The notes beneath the pieces are model-generated. The model had not been told where the DNA came from. It made no database searches and saw nothing but the letters and a program-made list of their open reading frames with translations. From DATKDU01 sp035512595 (GTDB taxonomy: Bacteria; Planctomycetota; Planctomycetia; Pirellulales; Pirellulaceae), in assembly GCA_035512595.1 (NCBI GenBank), contig DATKDU010000377.1, positions 1 to 20,560 on the forward strand: 20,560 nt of DNA, given 5' to 3'. A program made the position numbers and the translations under genes. Positions 1-7,742 of this stretch are shown piece by piece. Position 1 is the stretch's first letter, and each line of letters begins with the position of its first letter.

Positions 1-1
1 G

Positions 2-1666
2 AATTTCATCTGCATCAAGGTCGATCGCGAGGAGCGCCCCGACATCGACTCGATCTACATGACCAGCCTCTACACCTACAACCGGCTGGCCGGCTCGCGG
101 GCCGGCGGCGGCTGGCCCCTGTCGATGTTCCTCACCCCCGACGGCGAGCCGTTCTTCGGCGGCACTTACTTCCCGGCCCGCGACGGCGACCGCGGCCCCA
201 CCACCGGCTTCCTGACGATCGTGCAGCGCGTGACGGAAGTCTGGAAGGAGAAGCCCGACAACATCAAAGACGACGCCAAGGTGATCGTCGCACACACCAA
301 GGCCGAGCTGGAAGGGGCCCGCAAGGCCGTGCTGACGGAGATCAACGAGGATCTCTACCTGGGCGTGCTGCCCGAGCTGGCCGATCAGTTCGATGAGAAG
401 CATGGCGGTTTTGGCTTCCTGGAAGAGCAGCCGCAAAAGCCCAAATTTCCCGAGCCGTCGAACCTCGTCTATCTGCTCGACTTCGCACGGCGCTACCAGG
501 ACTCTGAGAACGCCGAGCGGAAGGCTGAAGCCGCAAACGCCCGCACAATGCTCGTGGCCACGCTCGAGAAAATGTCGCTCGGCGGCATTCACGACCACCT
601 CGGCGGCGGCTTTCACCGCTACAGCGTCGATCGCTATTGGCGGATCCCGCACTTCGAAAAGATGCTCTACGATAACGGGCAGCTCGCCAGCGTCTATGCA
701 CAAGGCTTCGACCTGACCCAGCGGGAAGATTTCAAGCGGATCACCCGCGGCATTTGCGACTTCGTTCTCCGCGAGATGACCGACCAGGCCGGCGGCTTCT
801 ACGCAGCCATAGACGCCGATTCTGAGCATGAAGAGGGAAAATTCTATCGCTGGGAAAAGGAAGAAGTGCTCAAGCTGCTCGCTGCCGACGAAGCGGAGCT
901 GTTCAGCAAGGTTTATGGACTTACCGAAGAGCCGAACTTCGAGGAGAAATACTATGCGCCGCAGCTTGCGCAGCCGCTGTCAGCAATTGCCGCAGGGATG
1001 AAGACGACCGAGGCGGATCTCGAACAGCGGCTAGCGCCGATTCGGGCCAAGCTGCTGGCGGCGCGGAGCAAGCGGGTGCGTCCGCTGATTGATACGAAAA
1101 TCCTCACGGCCGACAACGGGCTGATGATCGGCGGGCTGGCCGATGCGGGGCGGATTCTCAAGGAGCCGAGGTACATTGCCGCCGCCGAGAAAGCGGCCGA
1201 ATTCGTCCTGGCGAATCTGCGGACCAAGGAAGGGCGGCTCTTGCGGACTTACAGCGGCGGCCAGGCGAAGCTCAACGCCTATCTCAATGACTACGCCTAC
1301 CTGACCGACGGCCTGATTCGCCTTCACCGGGCAACCGGCGACAAGAGGTGGCTCGCGGCGGCCGATGAGATCACCGCCAAGCAACTGGAATTGTTCGCCG
1401 ACGATGCGGGGGGCGGATTCTTCTTCACCTCCATCGACCACGAAAGGCTTTTCACCCGAGCCAAAGATCCCGTCGATGGCGCATCACCGGCCGGCAGCAG
1501 TGTCAGCGCTCTCAACTTGCTGACCCTCGCCCGCAAGTTGGAGAGGCCTGAGTACGTCAAACACGCTAAAGGGGCGATCGAGTCGGTGACGGCAATTCTG
1601 GAAGCTTCGCCGACTGCCGTGCCACTCATGGCGACCGCTGTGCCGCGGCTCTTGGAAGCCAAGTAG
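2..1666 (+). CDS. DUF255 / thioredoxin-domain protein (YyaL/SSP411-like), 5'-truncated by window
   Basis: The reading frame is open from base 2, so the N-terminus lies outside the window. The first visible residues include KVDREERPDID and, shortly after, GGGWPLSMFLTPDGEPFFGGTYFP-like text, the signature of the N-terminal thioredoxin-like DUF255 domain. Its CxxC-type motif would lie just upstream of the window. The remaining roughly 480 residues are the helical (alpha/alpha)6-barrel-like part, with GGIHDHLGGGFHRYSVD, PHFEKMLYDN and FYAAIDADSEHEEGKFYRW as family landmarks. Such proteins run to about 600-700 residues, so about one fifth is missing. The molecular role of the family is not settled; it is named after human SPATA20 and Bacillus YyaL, and a redox or sugar-epimerase-like role has been suggested. 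The TAG stop is also the first part of a hairpin (1666-1688). Family call confident, function unknown. Confidence 0.93.
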   Translation, partial: NFICIKVDREERPDIDSIYMTSLYTYNRLAGSRAGGGWPLSMFLTPDGEPFFGGTYFPARDGDRGPTTGFLTIVQRVTEVWKEKPDNIKDDAKVIVAHTKAELEGARKAVLTEINEDLYLGVLPELADQFDEKHGGFGFLEEQPQKPKFPEPSNLVYLLDFARRYQDSENAERKAEAANARTMLVATLEKMSLGGIHDHLGGGFHRYSVDRYWRIPHFEKMLYDNGQLASVYAQGFDLTQREDFKRITRGICDFVLREMTDQAGGFYAAIDADSEHEEGKFYRWEKEEVLKLLAADEAELFSKVYGLTEEPNFEEKYYAPQLAQPLSAIAAGMKTTEADLEQRLAPIRAKLLAARSKRVRPLIDTKILTADNGLMIGGLADAGRILKEPRYIAAAEKAAEFVLANLRTKEGRLLRTYSGGQAKLNAYLNDYAYLTDGLIRLHRATGDKRWLAAADEITAKQLELFADDAGGGFFFTSIDHERLFTRAKDPVDGASPAGSSVSALNLLTLARKLERPEYVKHAKGAIESVTAILEASPTAVPLMATAVPRLLEAK

Positions 1667-1688
1667 GTCCCGCCTGCCGGGTGGGACC
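1666..1688 (+). terminator. Stop-codon-linked hairpin, possible terminator (copy 1 of GGTCCC palindrome)
   Basis: GGTCCC (1666-1671) pairs with GGGACC (1683-1688). Three further pairs, one of them G:T, leave the loop TGCCG. The first paired base is the G of the TAG stop codon. There is no T-tract, so intrinsic termination is uncertain. A near-inverted copy lies at 1769-1791. Confidence 0.6.
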
Positions 1689-1768
1689 TTCCCGTTGGGC
1701 CACTGGCGGCCGGGGAAATCGGCGCTCGTGAGACGCCGGTCCGAGCGACCGATAGCAAGCAATTTCCA

Positions 1769-1791
1769 GGTCCCGCCCGGCAGGCGGGACC
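1769..1791. repeat. GGTCCC palindrome, copy 2 (inverted relative to copy 1)
   Basis: A perfect 9-bp stem joins GGTCCCGCC (1769-1777) to GGCGGGACC (1783-1791) with the loop CGGCA. The sequence is the reverse complement of the 1666-1688 hairpin with one mismatch. Copy 1 starts with TAG and copy 2 ends in CTA, so the two bracket the 80-bp gap between the genes. I see no gene in that gap. Confidence 0.7.
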
Positions 1792-1803
1792 TACGAACGG
1801 GAG

Positions 1804-1809
1804 CTATAA
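1804..1809 (+). promoter_or_regulatory. Candidate -10 box (TATAAT) for the WD40 gene
   Basis: A consensus TATAAT lies 45 bases before the ATG of the WD40 gene. No good -35 is visible at the right distance; that position falls in the palindrome. It is the only consensus -10 hexamer in this gap. Confidence 0.4.
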
Positions 1810-1854
1810 TCCCATCATCACGACCCACACCTTGATTTCTCGAAGGAGGGTTCC

Positions 1855-2880
1855 ATGCATCGCCTCTATGCTGTTTCGCTCGTCATTGCCATCCTCGCAG
1901 GCGCGGCCACCGCTGAGGAACCAGCCGCCATCGCCAAGCACACACGCTGGGTTACCGATCTGGCCTTCAGCGGCGACGGTGCAGTCCTGGCCGCCGTCGG
2001 CGGCGAAAGCCTCCAGTATCGCCCGGGTGACGTGAAGCTCTGGGATCCCAAGAGCGGGGCGCTGACCGCATCGCTTGAGGGGGGCCACGATACGAACATC
2101 TGGGCCGTCGCCATCAGCGGCGACGGTAAGACCCTGATCACCACCGGCTACAACGGCAAAATCGTCGTTTGGAACGTCGCCGAGAAGAAGCCGCAGGCCA
2201 CGCTGGAGAAAAAAGGCTGGTGCCGCGGCATTGCCTTGTCGCCCGACGGCAGCAAATTCGCCACTGGCCACGAAGACGGCAACATCACGATCTGGGAAAC
2301 GGCCGCCGCCAAGGAAGTGAAAACGATCAAGGCCCACGACGCGGCAGTCTACGACCTGGAGTTCGCGCCGGACAACAACACGCTCGCCACCTGTTCGACC
2401 GACAAGTTCGCCAAGCTGTGGGATACGAATGCCGGCACCGAGAAGGTCAAGATGGAGCATGGCGATGCGGTCTGGGCCGTCGCCTGGTCGAAGGACGGCA
2501 ATTTGCTGGCGACCTGCGGCGCCGACCGCAAGGTGAAGCTGTGGAATAATGCGGGTGCCGATCAGGGGACCCTCGAAGGGCACAATGACTGGGTCAGCGA
2601 CGTGGCAATCTCGCCCGACATGACGCTCCTGGCGACGAGCAGCCACGACCGGACGGTCAAGCTGTGGAGCGTGGCCGAGAAGAAGGAAGTCGCTTCCCTT
2701 GGCCCCTACAAGAGCACCGTCTGGGCCGTCGCCTTCTCCCCCGACGGGACCGTGCTGGCCACCGGCAGTCACAACGACTCGATCAAGATTTGGAACGTGT
2801 CGAGCAAGATGGAAGTGTTTCCAGCGCCGGCGGAAGCGAAGCCAGCGGAGGCGAAAGCGGAGGAGAAGAAGACTCCCTAG
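1855..2880 (+). CDS. Exported WD40-repeat protein (seven-bladed propeller)
   Basis: 341 residues. A Sec-type signal peptide covers about residues 1-20 (MHRLYAVSLVIAILAGAATA, then EEPAA), so the product is probably exported. Seven WD40 blades follow, each with a [F/I/W]SxDGxxLATxxxD core and ending in KLWD, VVWN, TIWE, KLWD, KLWN, KLWS and KIWN. Seven repeats make one closed propeller with no obvious enzymatic domain, so it is likely a protein-interaction scaffold. The C-terminal tail (about 22 residues) is a low-complexity Ala/Lys/Glu/Pro stretch. The start is well supported: AAGGAGGG at 1843-1850 sits 4 bases before the ATG and a TATAAT lies further upstream. The TAG stop feeds directly into a strong hairpin. 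No partner can be inferred from context. Confidence 0.93.
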   Translation: MHRLYAVSLVIAILAGAATAEEPAAIAKHTRWVTDLAFSGDGAVLAAVGGESLQYRPGDVKLWDPKSGALTASLEGGHDTNIWAVAISGDGKTLITTGYNGKIVVWNVAEKKPQATLEKKGWCRGIALSPDGSKFATGHEDGNITIWETAAAKEVKTIKAHDAAVYDLEFAPDNNTLATCSTDKFAKLWDTNAGTEKVKMEHGDAVWAVAWSKDGNLLATCGADRKVKLWNNAGADQGTLEGHNDWVSDVAISPDMTLLATSSHDRTVKLWSVAEKKEVASLGPYKSTVWAVAFSPDGTVLATGSHNDSIKIWNVSSKMEVFPAPAEAKPAEAKAEEKKTP

Positions 2881-2902
2881 CCGGAGGCTAACAGCCTCCG
2901 GC
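2880..2902 (+). terminator. 10-bp stop-codon-linked hairpin
   Basis: GCCGGAGGCT (2880-2889) pairs perfectly with AGCCTCCGGC (2893-2902), loop AAC. Its first base is the G of the WD40 gene's TAG stop. It could end transcription or protect mRNA ends, but lacks a U-run. Confidence 0.65.
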
Positions 2903-2964
2903 GTTCGGCTCGTGACAGAGGGACGGAGAGAGGTGAAGAAGGAATGGAGTCGCCTTCGAATTTC

Positions 2965-2999
2965 GTACTTCATACTGAGTACCCAGTACCAAGTACACG
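2965..2999. repeat. Heptanucleotide tandem repeat, GTACTGA class (5 units)
   Basis: Five consecutive 7-base units: GTACTTC, ATACTGA, GTACCCA, GTACCAA and GTACACG. The array lies between the WD40 gene and the gene at 3017. The same unit family recurs at 5129-5164 and 8709-8750. Confidence 0.75.
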
Positions 3000-3016
3000 C
3001 GAGCGATTGACGAGCC

Positions 3017-3601
3017 ATGACCGCCATTCCCGTTGACTACTCGCCCCTCTTTACCAGCCTGCTCGGCACCGACCGCATTCCCGAGCTCGGCCCGGGCAGG
3101 CCAAACGAGTCGGTCCGCAAGAACTTGGTTGCTCTCGCCCTCGATCGCACGTTTGACCGGCAAAAAATCGTCGATCGCGATGCCGCCCGCTGCTGCTTGA
3201 GCGGTCTGTGGCTGCTGCACGACTTTCTGGACGAATCGCACACGATCAGCCAGGACATCGACACGATCGACGGCAGTTACTGGCACGGCATCATGCACCG
3301 CCGTGAGCCGGACTATGGCAATGCCAAATACTGGTTCCGGCGAGTGCCGAGCCACCCGGTGTTTGGGTCCTTGAACGAGAAGGCCCGCGAGTTGGCGGCG
3401 AAGGACAAGCCCGACAGTGCCGCCGCCTTCCTGGCGACGCAGTCCACCTGGGATCCGTTCCGCTTCGTCGATCTGTGCGAAGCGATCGCCCGCGGCAAAT
3501 CGTCGGCCGAATCGCTGGCCCGCCAGATCGCCCGCGCCGAGTGGGATTTGCTGTTTGCGTACTGTTACCGGAAGGCCATTGGGCGCACGAGCGATGCATG
3601 A
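3017..3601 (+). CDS. Conserved protein of unknown function
   Basis: 194 residues, soluble, no signal peptide or membrane segment. I do not recognise an enzyme family. The central block is the most conserved-looking: LLHDFLDESHTISQDI (about residues 65-80) followed by SYWHGIMHRREPDYGNAKYWFRRV (about 86-109), dense in His, Trp, Arg and acidic residues. I recall similar text in uncharacterised planctomycete and verrucomicrobial proteins, so it is a real gene rather than a chance frame, but no function can be stated. The ATG at 3017 lacks a clear Shine-Dalgarno and follows a heptamer array. The 3' end overlaps the start of the phosphatase gene by 8 bases, which points to translational coupling and perhaps a shared process. 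Confidence 0.8.
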   Translation: MTAIPVDYSPLFTSLLGTDRIPELGPGRPNESVRKNLVALALDRTFDRQKIVDRDAARCCLSGLWLLHDFLDESHTISQDIDTIDGSYWHGIMHRREPDYGNAKYWFRRVPSHPVFGSLNEKARELAAKDKPDSAAAFLATQSTWDPFRFVDLCEAIARGKSSAESLARQIARAEWDLLFAYCYRKAIGRTSDA

Positions 3602-4031
3602 AATCGAGCCAGGCCGATTGTGGATCGGCAATGCCCTGGAGGCCCGCGATCTCAAGCGCGTGCTCGATCTGGGCGTGGAAGCAATCGTCGATCTGGCGAT
3701 GCAGGAACTGCCGCTGCCGGTGACGCGCGAGCTGGTTTATCTTCGCATACCGATCGTTGATGGCGGTGGCAACGACGCGCGGCGTCTGGCCACCGCAATC
3801 GATGCCGTCGTGAAGCTGTCTCGCTGCGAGGTTCCCACGCTCGTGTTCTGCAGTGCCGGCATGAGCCGCTCACCGGCAATCGTCGCCGCCGCGTTATCCC
3901 TTGTCCATAACCGCCCACCCGACGAAGTGCTGCTAGAAATCGCCGCCCGAATGCCGCACGATGTTTCGCCCGTGCTGTGGCGCGACGTGCTGGCGGCCGC
4001 TGATTCCCTCCGTCCCGCCCCGCTACAATAG
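3594..4031 (+). CDS. Dual-specificity protein phosphatase-like protein
   Basis: 145 residues from an ATG that overlaps the upstream gene by 8 bases. The frame is open further upstream, but homology begins at this ATG (MHEIEPGRLWIGNALEA is a typical beginning for this family). The phosphatase loop is FCSAGMSRSP, giving CX5R with Cys86 as nucleophile and Arg92. Asp56 in RIPIVDG is at the usual place of the general acid. The His that commonly precedes the catalytic Cys is Phe here, which may lower activity. It probably removes phosphate from Ser/Thr/Tyr residues or another phospho-substrate in the cytoplasm. Coupling to the unknown upstream protein suggests they act together. Fold call confident, substrate unknown. 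Confidence 0.87.
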   Translation: MHEIEPGRLWIGNALEARDLKRVLDLGVEAIVDLAMQELPLPVTRELVYLRIPIVDGGGNDARRLATAIDAVVKLSRCEVPTLVFCSAGMSRSPAIVAAALSLVHNRPPDEVLLEIAARMPHDVSPVLWRDVLAAADSLRPAPLQ

Positions 4032-4055
4032 CCGGGGAGCGGATTATTTGCCGCC

Positions 4056-4090
4056 AATCCGCAATCTGCAATCCGCATTCCGCAATCGCC
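4056..4090. repeat. Heptanucleotide repeat, AATCCGC class, ending at a start codon
   Basis: Five 7-base units (AATCCGC, AATCTGC, AATCCGC, ATTCCGC, AATCGCC) run to one base before the GTG start of the GTPase gene and occupy the place where a ribosome-binding site would be. Confidence 0.8.
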
Positions 4091-4091
4091 C

Positions 4092-5087
4092 GTGCCCGCC
4101 AACCTCACGCCGCAGTACAAAAAAGCCGAGGAGGAGTACCGCCGCGCGCAGACGCCGGAGGAGGAGCTGCACTGCCTGGAGGTGATGCTCAAGGAGATTC
4201 CCAAGCACAAGGGGACCGACAAGCTCCAGGCCGAGCTGAAGGCCAAGATCAGCAAGGCCAAGGCGGAGTGCGAGCACGCCAGGAAGGCGGGGAAGAAAGG
4301 GGGCGTCAGCCACAGAATTCCGCGGCAGGGGGCCGGCCGGGTGGCGATCATCGGCGGCCCGAATGCCGGCAAGAGCCAGCTCTTGGCGAGCCTGACGCGG
4401 GCCACGCCGGAAATCGCCCCGTATCCGTACACGACCCGCGAGCCGCACCCGGGGATGATGCCGTGGGAAGACGTGCAGGTGCAGCTCATCGACACGCCGC
4501 CGATCAGCAAGGACGTGTTCGACCCGGGGACGCTGGGAATCATCCGCGGGTCGGACTTGGCGCTCTTGATGGTGGACCTCGGAGCGGATGAAGGGATCGA
4601 GGACGTGCAGGCAGTGCTCGCGCGGCTGAACGAGTCCAAGACGCGGCTGGCGAAGGAAAGCTATCTCCATGAGGAGGACGTCGGCCTGTCGTTCACGCAA
4701 TCCTTTCTGGTGCTCAACAAGATCGACCTCCCCGAGGCCGCGGACCGCATCGCGCTGCTCAAGGAATTCTGTCCGCTCGACTTTCGCGAATTCCGCATCT
4801 CCGCGGCGCACGGCACTGGACTGGAGGATTTGCGGAACGCCATGTATGAAGCTCTCGACGTCGTCCGCGTCTACACCAAATCACCGACCAAGAAAGAGCC
4901 GGACTACGACAAGCCGTACACGATCCGCCGCGGCGGCACGCTGCTGGAAATCGCCGGGATGGTCCACCGCGACCTGGCGACGAATTTCAAATACGCTCGC
5001 GTGTGGGGGAAGAACGTGATTGGTGGATCGCAGATGAAGGGGGACTATGTCGTAGAGGATAAGGATGTCGTGGAAATCCACGCGTGA
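4092..5087 (+). CDS. DRG/Obg-like GTPase with C-terminal TGS domain
   Basis: 331 residues from a GTG start. Residues 1-65 form a charged helical region (EEEYRRAQTPEEELHCLE, then EIPKHKGTDKLQAELKAKI) resembling the N-terminal helices of DRG proteins. The G domain follows: G1 GGPNAGKS at 88-95, the switch-region PYPYTTREPHPGMM at 110-123, G3-like DTPP at 134-137, G4 NKID at 209-212 and G5 SAA at 237-239. About 258-331 is a TGS domain ending in YVVEDKDVVEIHA. DTPP replaces the usual DxxG, so the switch II glycine is absent or shifted. Obg/DRG family members bind ribosomes or RNA, so a translation-related role is the default inference. The gene is separated from PolX by 160 bases of heptamer repeats. 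Confidence 0.9.
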   Translation: MPANLTPQYKKAEEEYRRAQTPEEELHCLEVMLKEIPKHKGTDKLQAELKAKISKAKAECEHARKAGKKGGVSHRIPRQGAGRVAIIGGPNAGKSQLLASLTRATPEIAPYPYTTREPHPGMMPWEDVQVQLIDTPPISKDVFDPGTLGIIRGSDLALLMVDLGADEGIEDVQAVLARLNESKTRLAKESYLHEEDVGLSFTQSFLVLNKIDLPEAADRIALLKEFCPLDFREFRISAAHGTGLEDLRNAMYEALDVVRVYTKSPTKKEPDYDKPYTIRRGGTLLEIAGMVHRDLATNFKYARVWGKNVIGGSQMKGDYVVEDKDVVEIHA

Positions 5088-5095
5088 CGCACAGG

Positions 5096-5164
5096 GTCAG
5101 GAGTCAGGAGTCAGGAGACACTTGGCTGGTACTCCGTACTCTGGTACTGAGTACTGCGTGCTGA
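5096..5164. repeat. Two heptanucleotide arrays (GTCAGGA and GTACTGA classes)
   Basis: Three exact GTCAGGA units (5096-5116) are followed, after a short gap, by GTACTCC, GTACTCTG (one base longer), GTACTGA, GTACTGC and GTGCTGA (5129-5164). Both arrays lie between the GTPase and PolX genes. Confidence 0.8.
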
Positions 5165-5186
5165 GTGCCAAGCCATATCCGTGCAC

Positions 5187-5247
5187 AATCGCAATCCGCA
5201 ATCCGCAATCCGCAATCCGCATTCCGCAATCCGCATTCCGCATTCCC
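5187..5247. repeat. Heptanucleotide repeat, AATCCGC class, abutting the polX ATG
   Basis: The core is seven successive 7-base units, AATCCGC or ATTCCGC (5193-5241), with a 6-base unit on each side. The last base touches the ATG of polX at 5248. No Shine-Dalgarno sequence is present. Confidence 0.85.
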
Positions 5248-6990
5248 ATGACCAACGCCACCATTGCCGACGCCTTCGATCAGATCGCCGATCTGCTCGA
5301 CTTCCAGGGGGCCAATCCGTTCCGAGTGCGGGCCTACCGCAACAGCGCCCGGACGATCCGCGACTATCACGAACCGCTGGAGAATCTGGTCGTCGAAGGG
5401 AGCAAGAAGCTGACCCAGATCGAAGGGATCGGCGACGACCTGGCGCAGAAGATCGTCACGCTCGTCGGCACCGGTGAATTGCCGATGCTGATGGAGCTCA
5501 AATCGCAAATCCCAGAAAGCGTGCTGGCCCTGCTGCGGATTCCCGGCCTGGGTCCCAAGAAAGCCAAGGCGCTCTACGACCAGCTCGCCATCAAGACCCT
5601 CGCGGACCTCAAAGCCGCCTGCGACGCGCACCAGGTGCAAAAGCTCAAGGGCTTCGGCGCCAAGACCGAGCAGCTCATCCTCCAGGGGATGGAGATTGCC
5701 GAGAAGGCCGGCCAGCGGATGCTGTGGGCCGAAGCGGACCAGATCGTCCAGGAGCTGCGCAAGTACCTGCGGTCCTGTCCGTCGATCCAGGAGCTGGAAT
5801 TCGCCGGCAGCTACCGCCGCGGCAGGGAAACGATCGGCGACCTCGACATCCTGGTGGTGGCCCAGAAGCCGGACGAGCCGATGGATTGTCTGGCGGCATT
5901 CCCGCTAGCGGCGGAGACCATCGCCCGCGGCGACACCAAGATGTCTGTCCGCACGCACGCCGGATTGCAAATCGACCTTCGCGTCGTCCCCGAAGAATCG
6001 TTCGGCGCAGCGCTCCAGTACTTCACCGGCAGCAAAGAGCACAACGTCACGATGCGGGGAATCGCCAAGGAGCGAGGACTCAAGGTCAATGAGTACGGCG
6101 TCTTCCGCGTGAAGGGGGAGAAGGAAACGTACATCGCCGGACGGACGGAGCAGGAAGTATACGCGGCCCTCGACCTGCCCCTCTTTCCCCCAGAGATTCG
6201 CGAGAACCGCCGCGAGTTCGAATGGGCTGCCGTGGGAAAGCTGCCGGAACTGATCGAGCTGGCCGACCTGCGCGGCGATTTGCACATGCACACCTTCGAG
6301 ACCGACGGCAGCGCGTCGATCGAAGAAATGGTCGCGGCCGCCCGCGAGCGGGACCTGAAATACATCGCCATCACCGATCACTCCAAGCGCGTTACGATGG
6401 CCAACGGCCTGAATGCCGAGCGGCTGCGGAAGCAGTGGCAGCAGATCGATGCGGTCAACAAGCAACTGGGCAAAGACTTTACCTTGCTCAAAGGCATCGA
6501 GTGCGACATCCTCGAATCAGGGGAGCTTGATTTGCCCGACGACGTCCTGGCCGAAGCGGACTGGGTCGTGTGCAGCGTCCACTACGGCCAGAAGCAGCCG
6601 CGGGAGAAGATCACCGAGCGGATCGTCGGGGCGCTGGCCAACGAACACGTCGATTGCATCGCCCATCCCACCGGCCGGCTGATCGGCCGCCGCGATCCGT
6701 ACGAAGTGGACATCGAGGCGGTCTTTGCCGCGGCCAAAAAACACCAAAAGCTGCTGGAGCTCAACGCCAACCCCCTGCGGCTCGATCTTAACGACGTGAT
6801 GTGTGCCGCCGCCAAGACCCACGGGATTCCGATCGTCATTTCCAGCGACGCGCACAGCACCGACGGGATCGACGTGCTGCGGTACGGCATTCTGCAAGCC
6901 CGCCGCGCCGGCCTGACAAAGCACGACGTGGCCAACACGCGCACCTGGCCGCAGATGAAGAAGCTGCTGCCGTCGCACCAGCATTCGTAG
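5248..6990 (+). CDS. polX: DNA polymerase X with PHP domain (PolX)
   Basis: 580 residues. The frame is open upstream, but residues before 5248 are translated heptamer repeats, so the ATG abutting the array is taken as the start. The N-terminal helix-hairpin-helix region includes TQIEGIGDDLAQKI and LRIPGLGPKKAKALYDQL. The nucleotidyltransferase core is GSYRRGRETIGDLDIL with Gly187, Ser188, Asp198 and Asp200, and the third aspartate is Asp243 in QIDLRVV. The PHP domain begins near residue 340: GDLHMHTFETDG (His346, His348), AITDHSK (Asp377, His378), then CIAHPTG and ISSDAHS, giving the metal-binding set. Such proteins fill short gaps in base-excision repair, and the PHP part supplies 3'-5' exonuclease or 3'-end cleaning activity. 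All key residues are present. The TAG stop starts an inverted-repeat element. Confidence 0.95.
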   Translation: MTNATIADAFDQIADLLDFQGANPFRVRAYRNSARTIRDYHEPLENLVVEGSKKLTQIEGIGDDLAQKIVTLVGTGELPMLMELKSQIPESVLALLRIPGLGPKKAKALYDQLAIKTLADLKAACDAHQVQKLKGFGAKTEQLILQGMEIAEKAGQRMLWAEADQIVQELRKYLRSCPSIQELEFAGSYRRGRETIGDLDILVVAQKPDEPMDCLAAFPLAAETIARGDTKMSVRTHAGLQIDLRVVPEESFGAALQYFTGSKEHNVTMRGIAKERGLKVNEYGVFRVKGEKETYIAGRTEQEVYAALDLPLFPPEIRENRREFEWAAVGKLPELIELADLRGDLHMHTFETDGSASIEEMVAAARERDLKYIAITDHSKRVTMANGLNAERLRKQWQQIDAVNKQLGKDFTLLKGIECDILESGELDLPDDVLAEADWVVCSVHYGQKQPREKITERIVGALANEHVDCIAHPTGRLIGRRDPYEVDIEAVFAAAKKHQKLLELNANPLRLDLNDVMCAAAKTHGIPIVISSDAHSTDGIDVLRYGILQARRAGLTKHDVANTRTWPQMKKLLPSHQHS

Positions 6991-7083
6991 GGTGGGACCA
7001 GCTCGCCTCGGCGAGCGCCGGCCCACCGCGATACATCATCGATTCCGGTGGGTCGGCGATCGCTACCGCTCGCTTGACCCTAC
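6987..7083. repeat. 97-bp inverted-repeat element at the end of polX
   Basis: GTAGGGT (6987-6993) is mirrored by ACCCTAC (7077-7083), and CGGCCCACCG near 7019-7028 by CGGTGGGTCGG near 7045-7055. The arms are imperfect in the middle (GCTCGCC/GGCGAGC-type segments). The left arm contains the polX TAG stop. The element ends one base before the remains of a broken gene. Confidence 0.65.
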
Positions 7084-7628
7084 GGATTGTATGATTACCT
7101 GGGCTGCTCAGCCTCAAGGAGCTGGAATACTTCGGACAAACGGAGAGCGGCTCGTTTGCCGAACGGCTGCAAAAGCTGTTGGATCGCTTGCTGGGGCCCC
7201 TGGAGCAGCAGTGGTTCGGCAGGTCGCAGACGGGGCCGGTGGTGCCGCGAGTCCGAAATCTTCGCGCCAAGATTCTGCCCGAGATGGTCGCCGGCCGGGT
7301 CGATGCGGCGGAGCGGGCCCGCCGCTGGCGACATTTGAACGACATCTACCTCGCCCAGCAGCTCGCCTGCTATCCCCCCGACTACCTGGCCAACCAGCCG
7401 AGCGTGGACCGCGTGGTGGAAATTGTCGAGAAGTTCGAGGAGGACTTGTTCGACAAGGCCCGCGTCCATCCCGGCCGCAAAGTGGTGCTGGAGATCGGCG
7501 AGGCGATCGAAGTTTCCCCCGAACGCGACCGCACCGCTCCCATCGACCCGCTGATGGTCTCCATCGAGCGGTCGCTCCAGTTCATGCTCGACCGGCTGGC
7601 GACGGAGTCGCCGCGGCTGGAGGGGTGA
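7084..7628 (+). pseudogene. 5'-truncated, frameshifted gene remnant (possibly acyltransferase-like C-terminus)
   Basis: The frame from 7095 to the TGA at 7626-7628 reads like real protein: LLSLKELEYFGQTES, then RVRNLRAKILPEMV, RARRWRHLNDIYLAQQL, ACYPPDYL and EIGEAIEVSPERDR. No ATG or GTG start precedes this; the first candidate is TTG at 7179, inside conserved-looking sequence. Just upstream, the +1 frame reads LYDYLG, which would join naturally to LLSLKELEYFG if one base were restored near 7101-7104, so a frameshift is likely. Further upstream is only the inverted-repeat element, so the 5' part is missing. The C-terminal text resembles what I recall of planctomycete 1-acylglycerol-phosphate-acyltransferase-like proteins, but no catalytic HxxxxD motif is present. 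Alternatively a short protein is still made from TTG at 7179 (149 residues). Confidence 0.55.
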
Positions 7629-7650
7629 GGCCGGAGATCGGAGGCGGCCC

Positions 7651-7742
7651 CTCGAACGTGAGGCCGATCAGCGGCCGGCGCACTACCGGCTTGCGATCTA
7701 AAGCATACCGCCCCCCCGGCGCGCTGCATCGGCGGGTTATGC
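7651..7742 (-). other. attC recombination site (terminal, attC-2)
   Basis: On the - strand the order is R'' GCATAAC (7742-7736), a 5-base spacer, L'' GATGCAGC (7730-7723), a central region, L' GCTGATC (7672-7666), an 8-base spacer and R' GTTCGAG (7657-7651). L'' and L' pair perfectly except for one extra G in L'', the extrahelical base characteristic of attC. A further GC stem of six pairs with one bulged C extends it inward. The stop codon TAA of the cassette ORF lies inside R''. R' departs from the GTTRRRY consensus and the spacer is 2 bases longer than usual, as may happen at the end of an array. Confidence 0.75.

Noticed and set aside
1804..3027. Long - strand frame opposite the WD40 gene
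   Set aside because: The seven WD40 blades and signal peptide on the + strand explain the region; the antisense product has no recognisable features.
5187..5247. CRISPR-like short repeats
   Set aside because: The unit is only 7 bases with no spacers; it is a tandem repeat.
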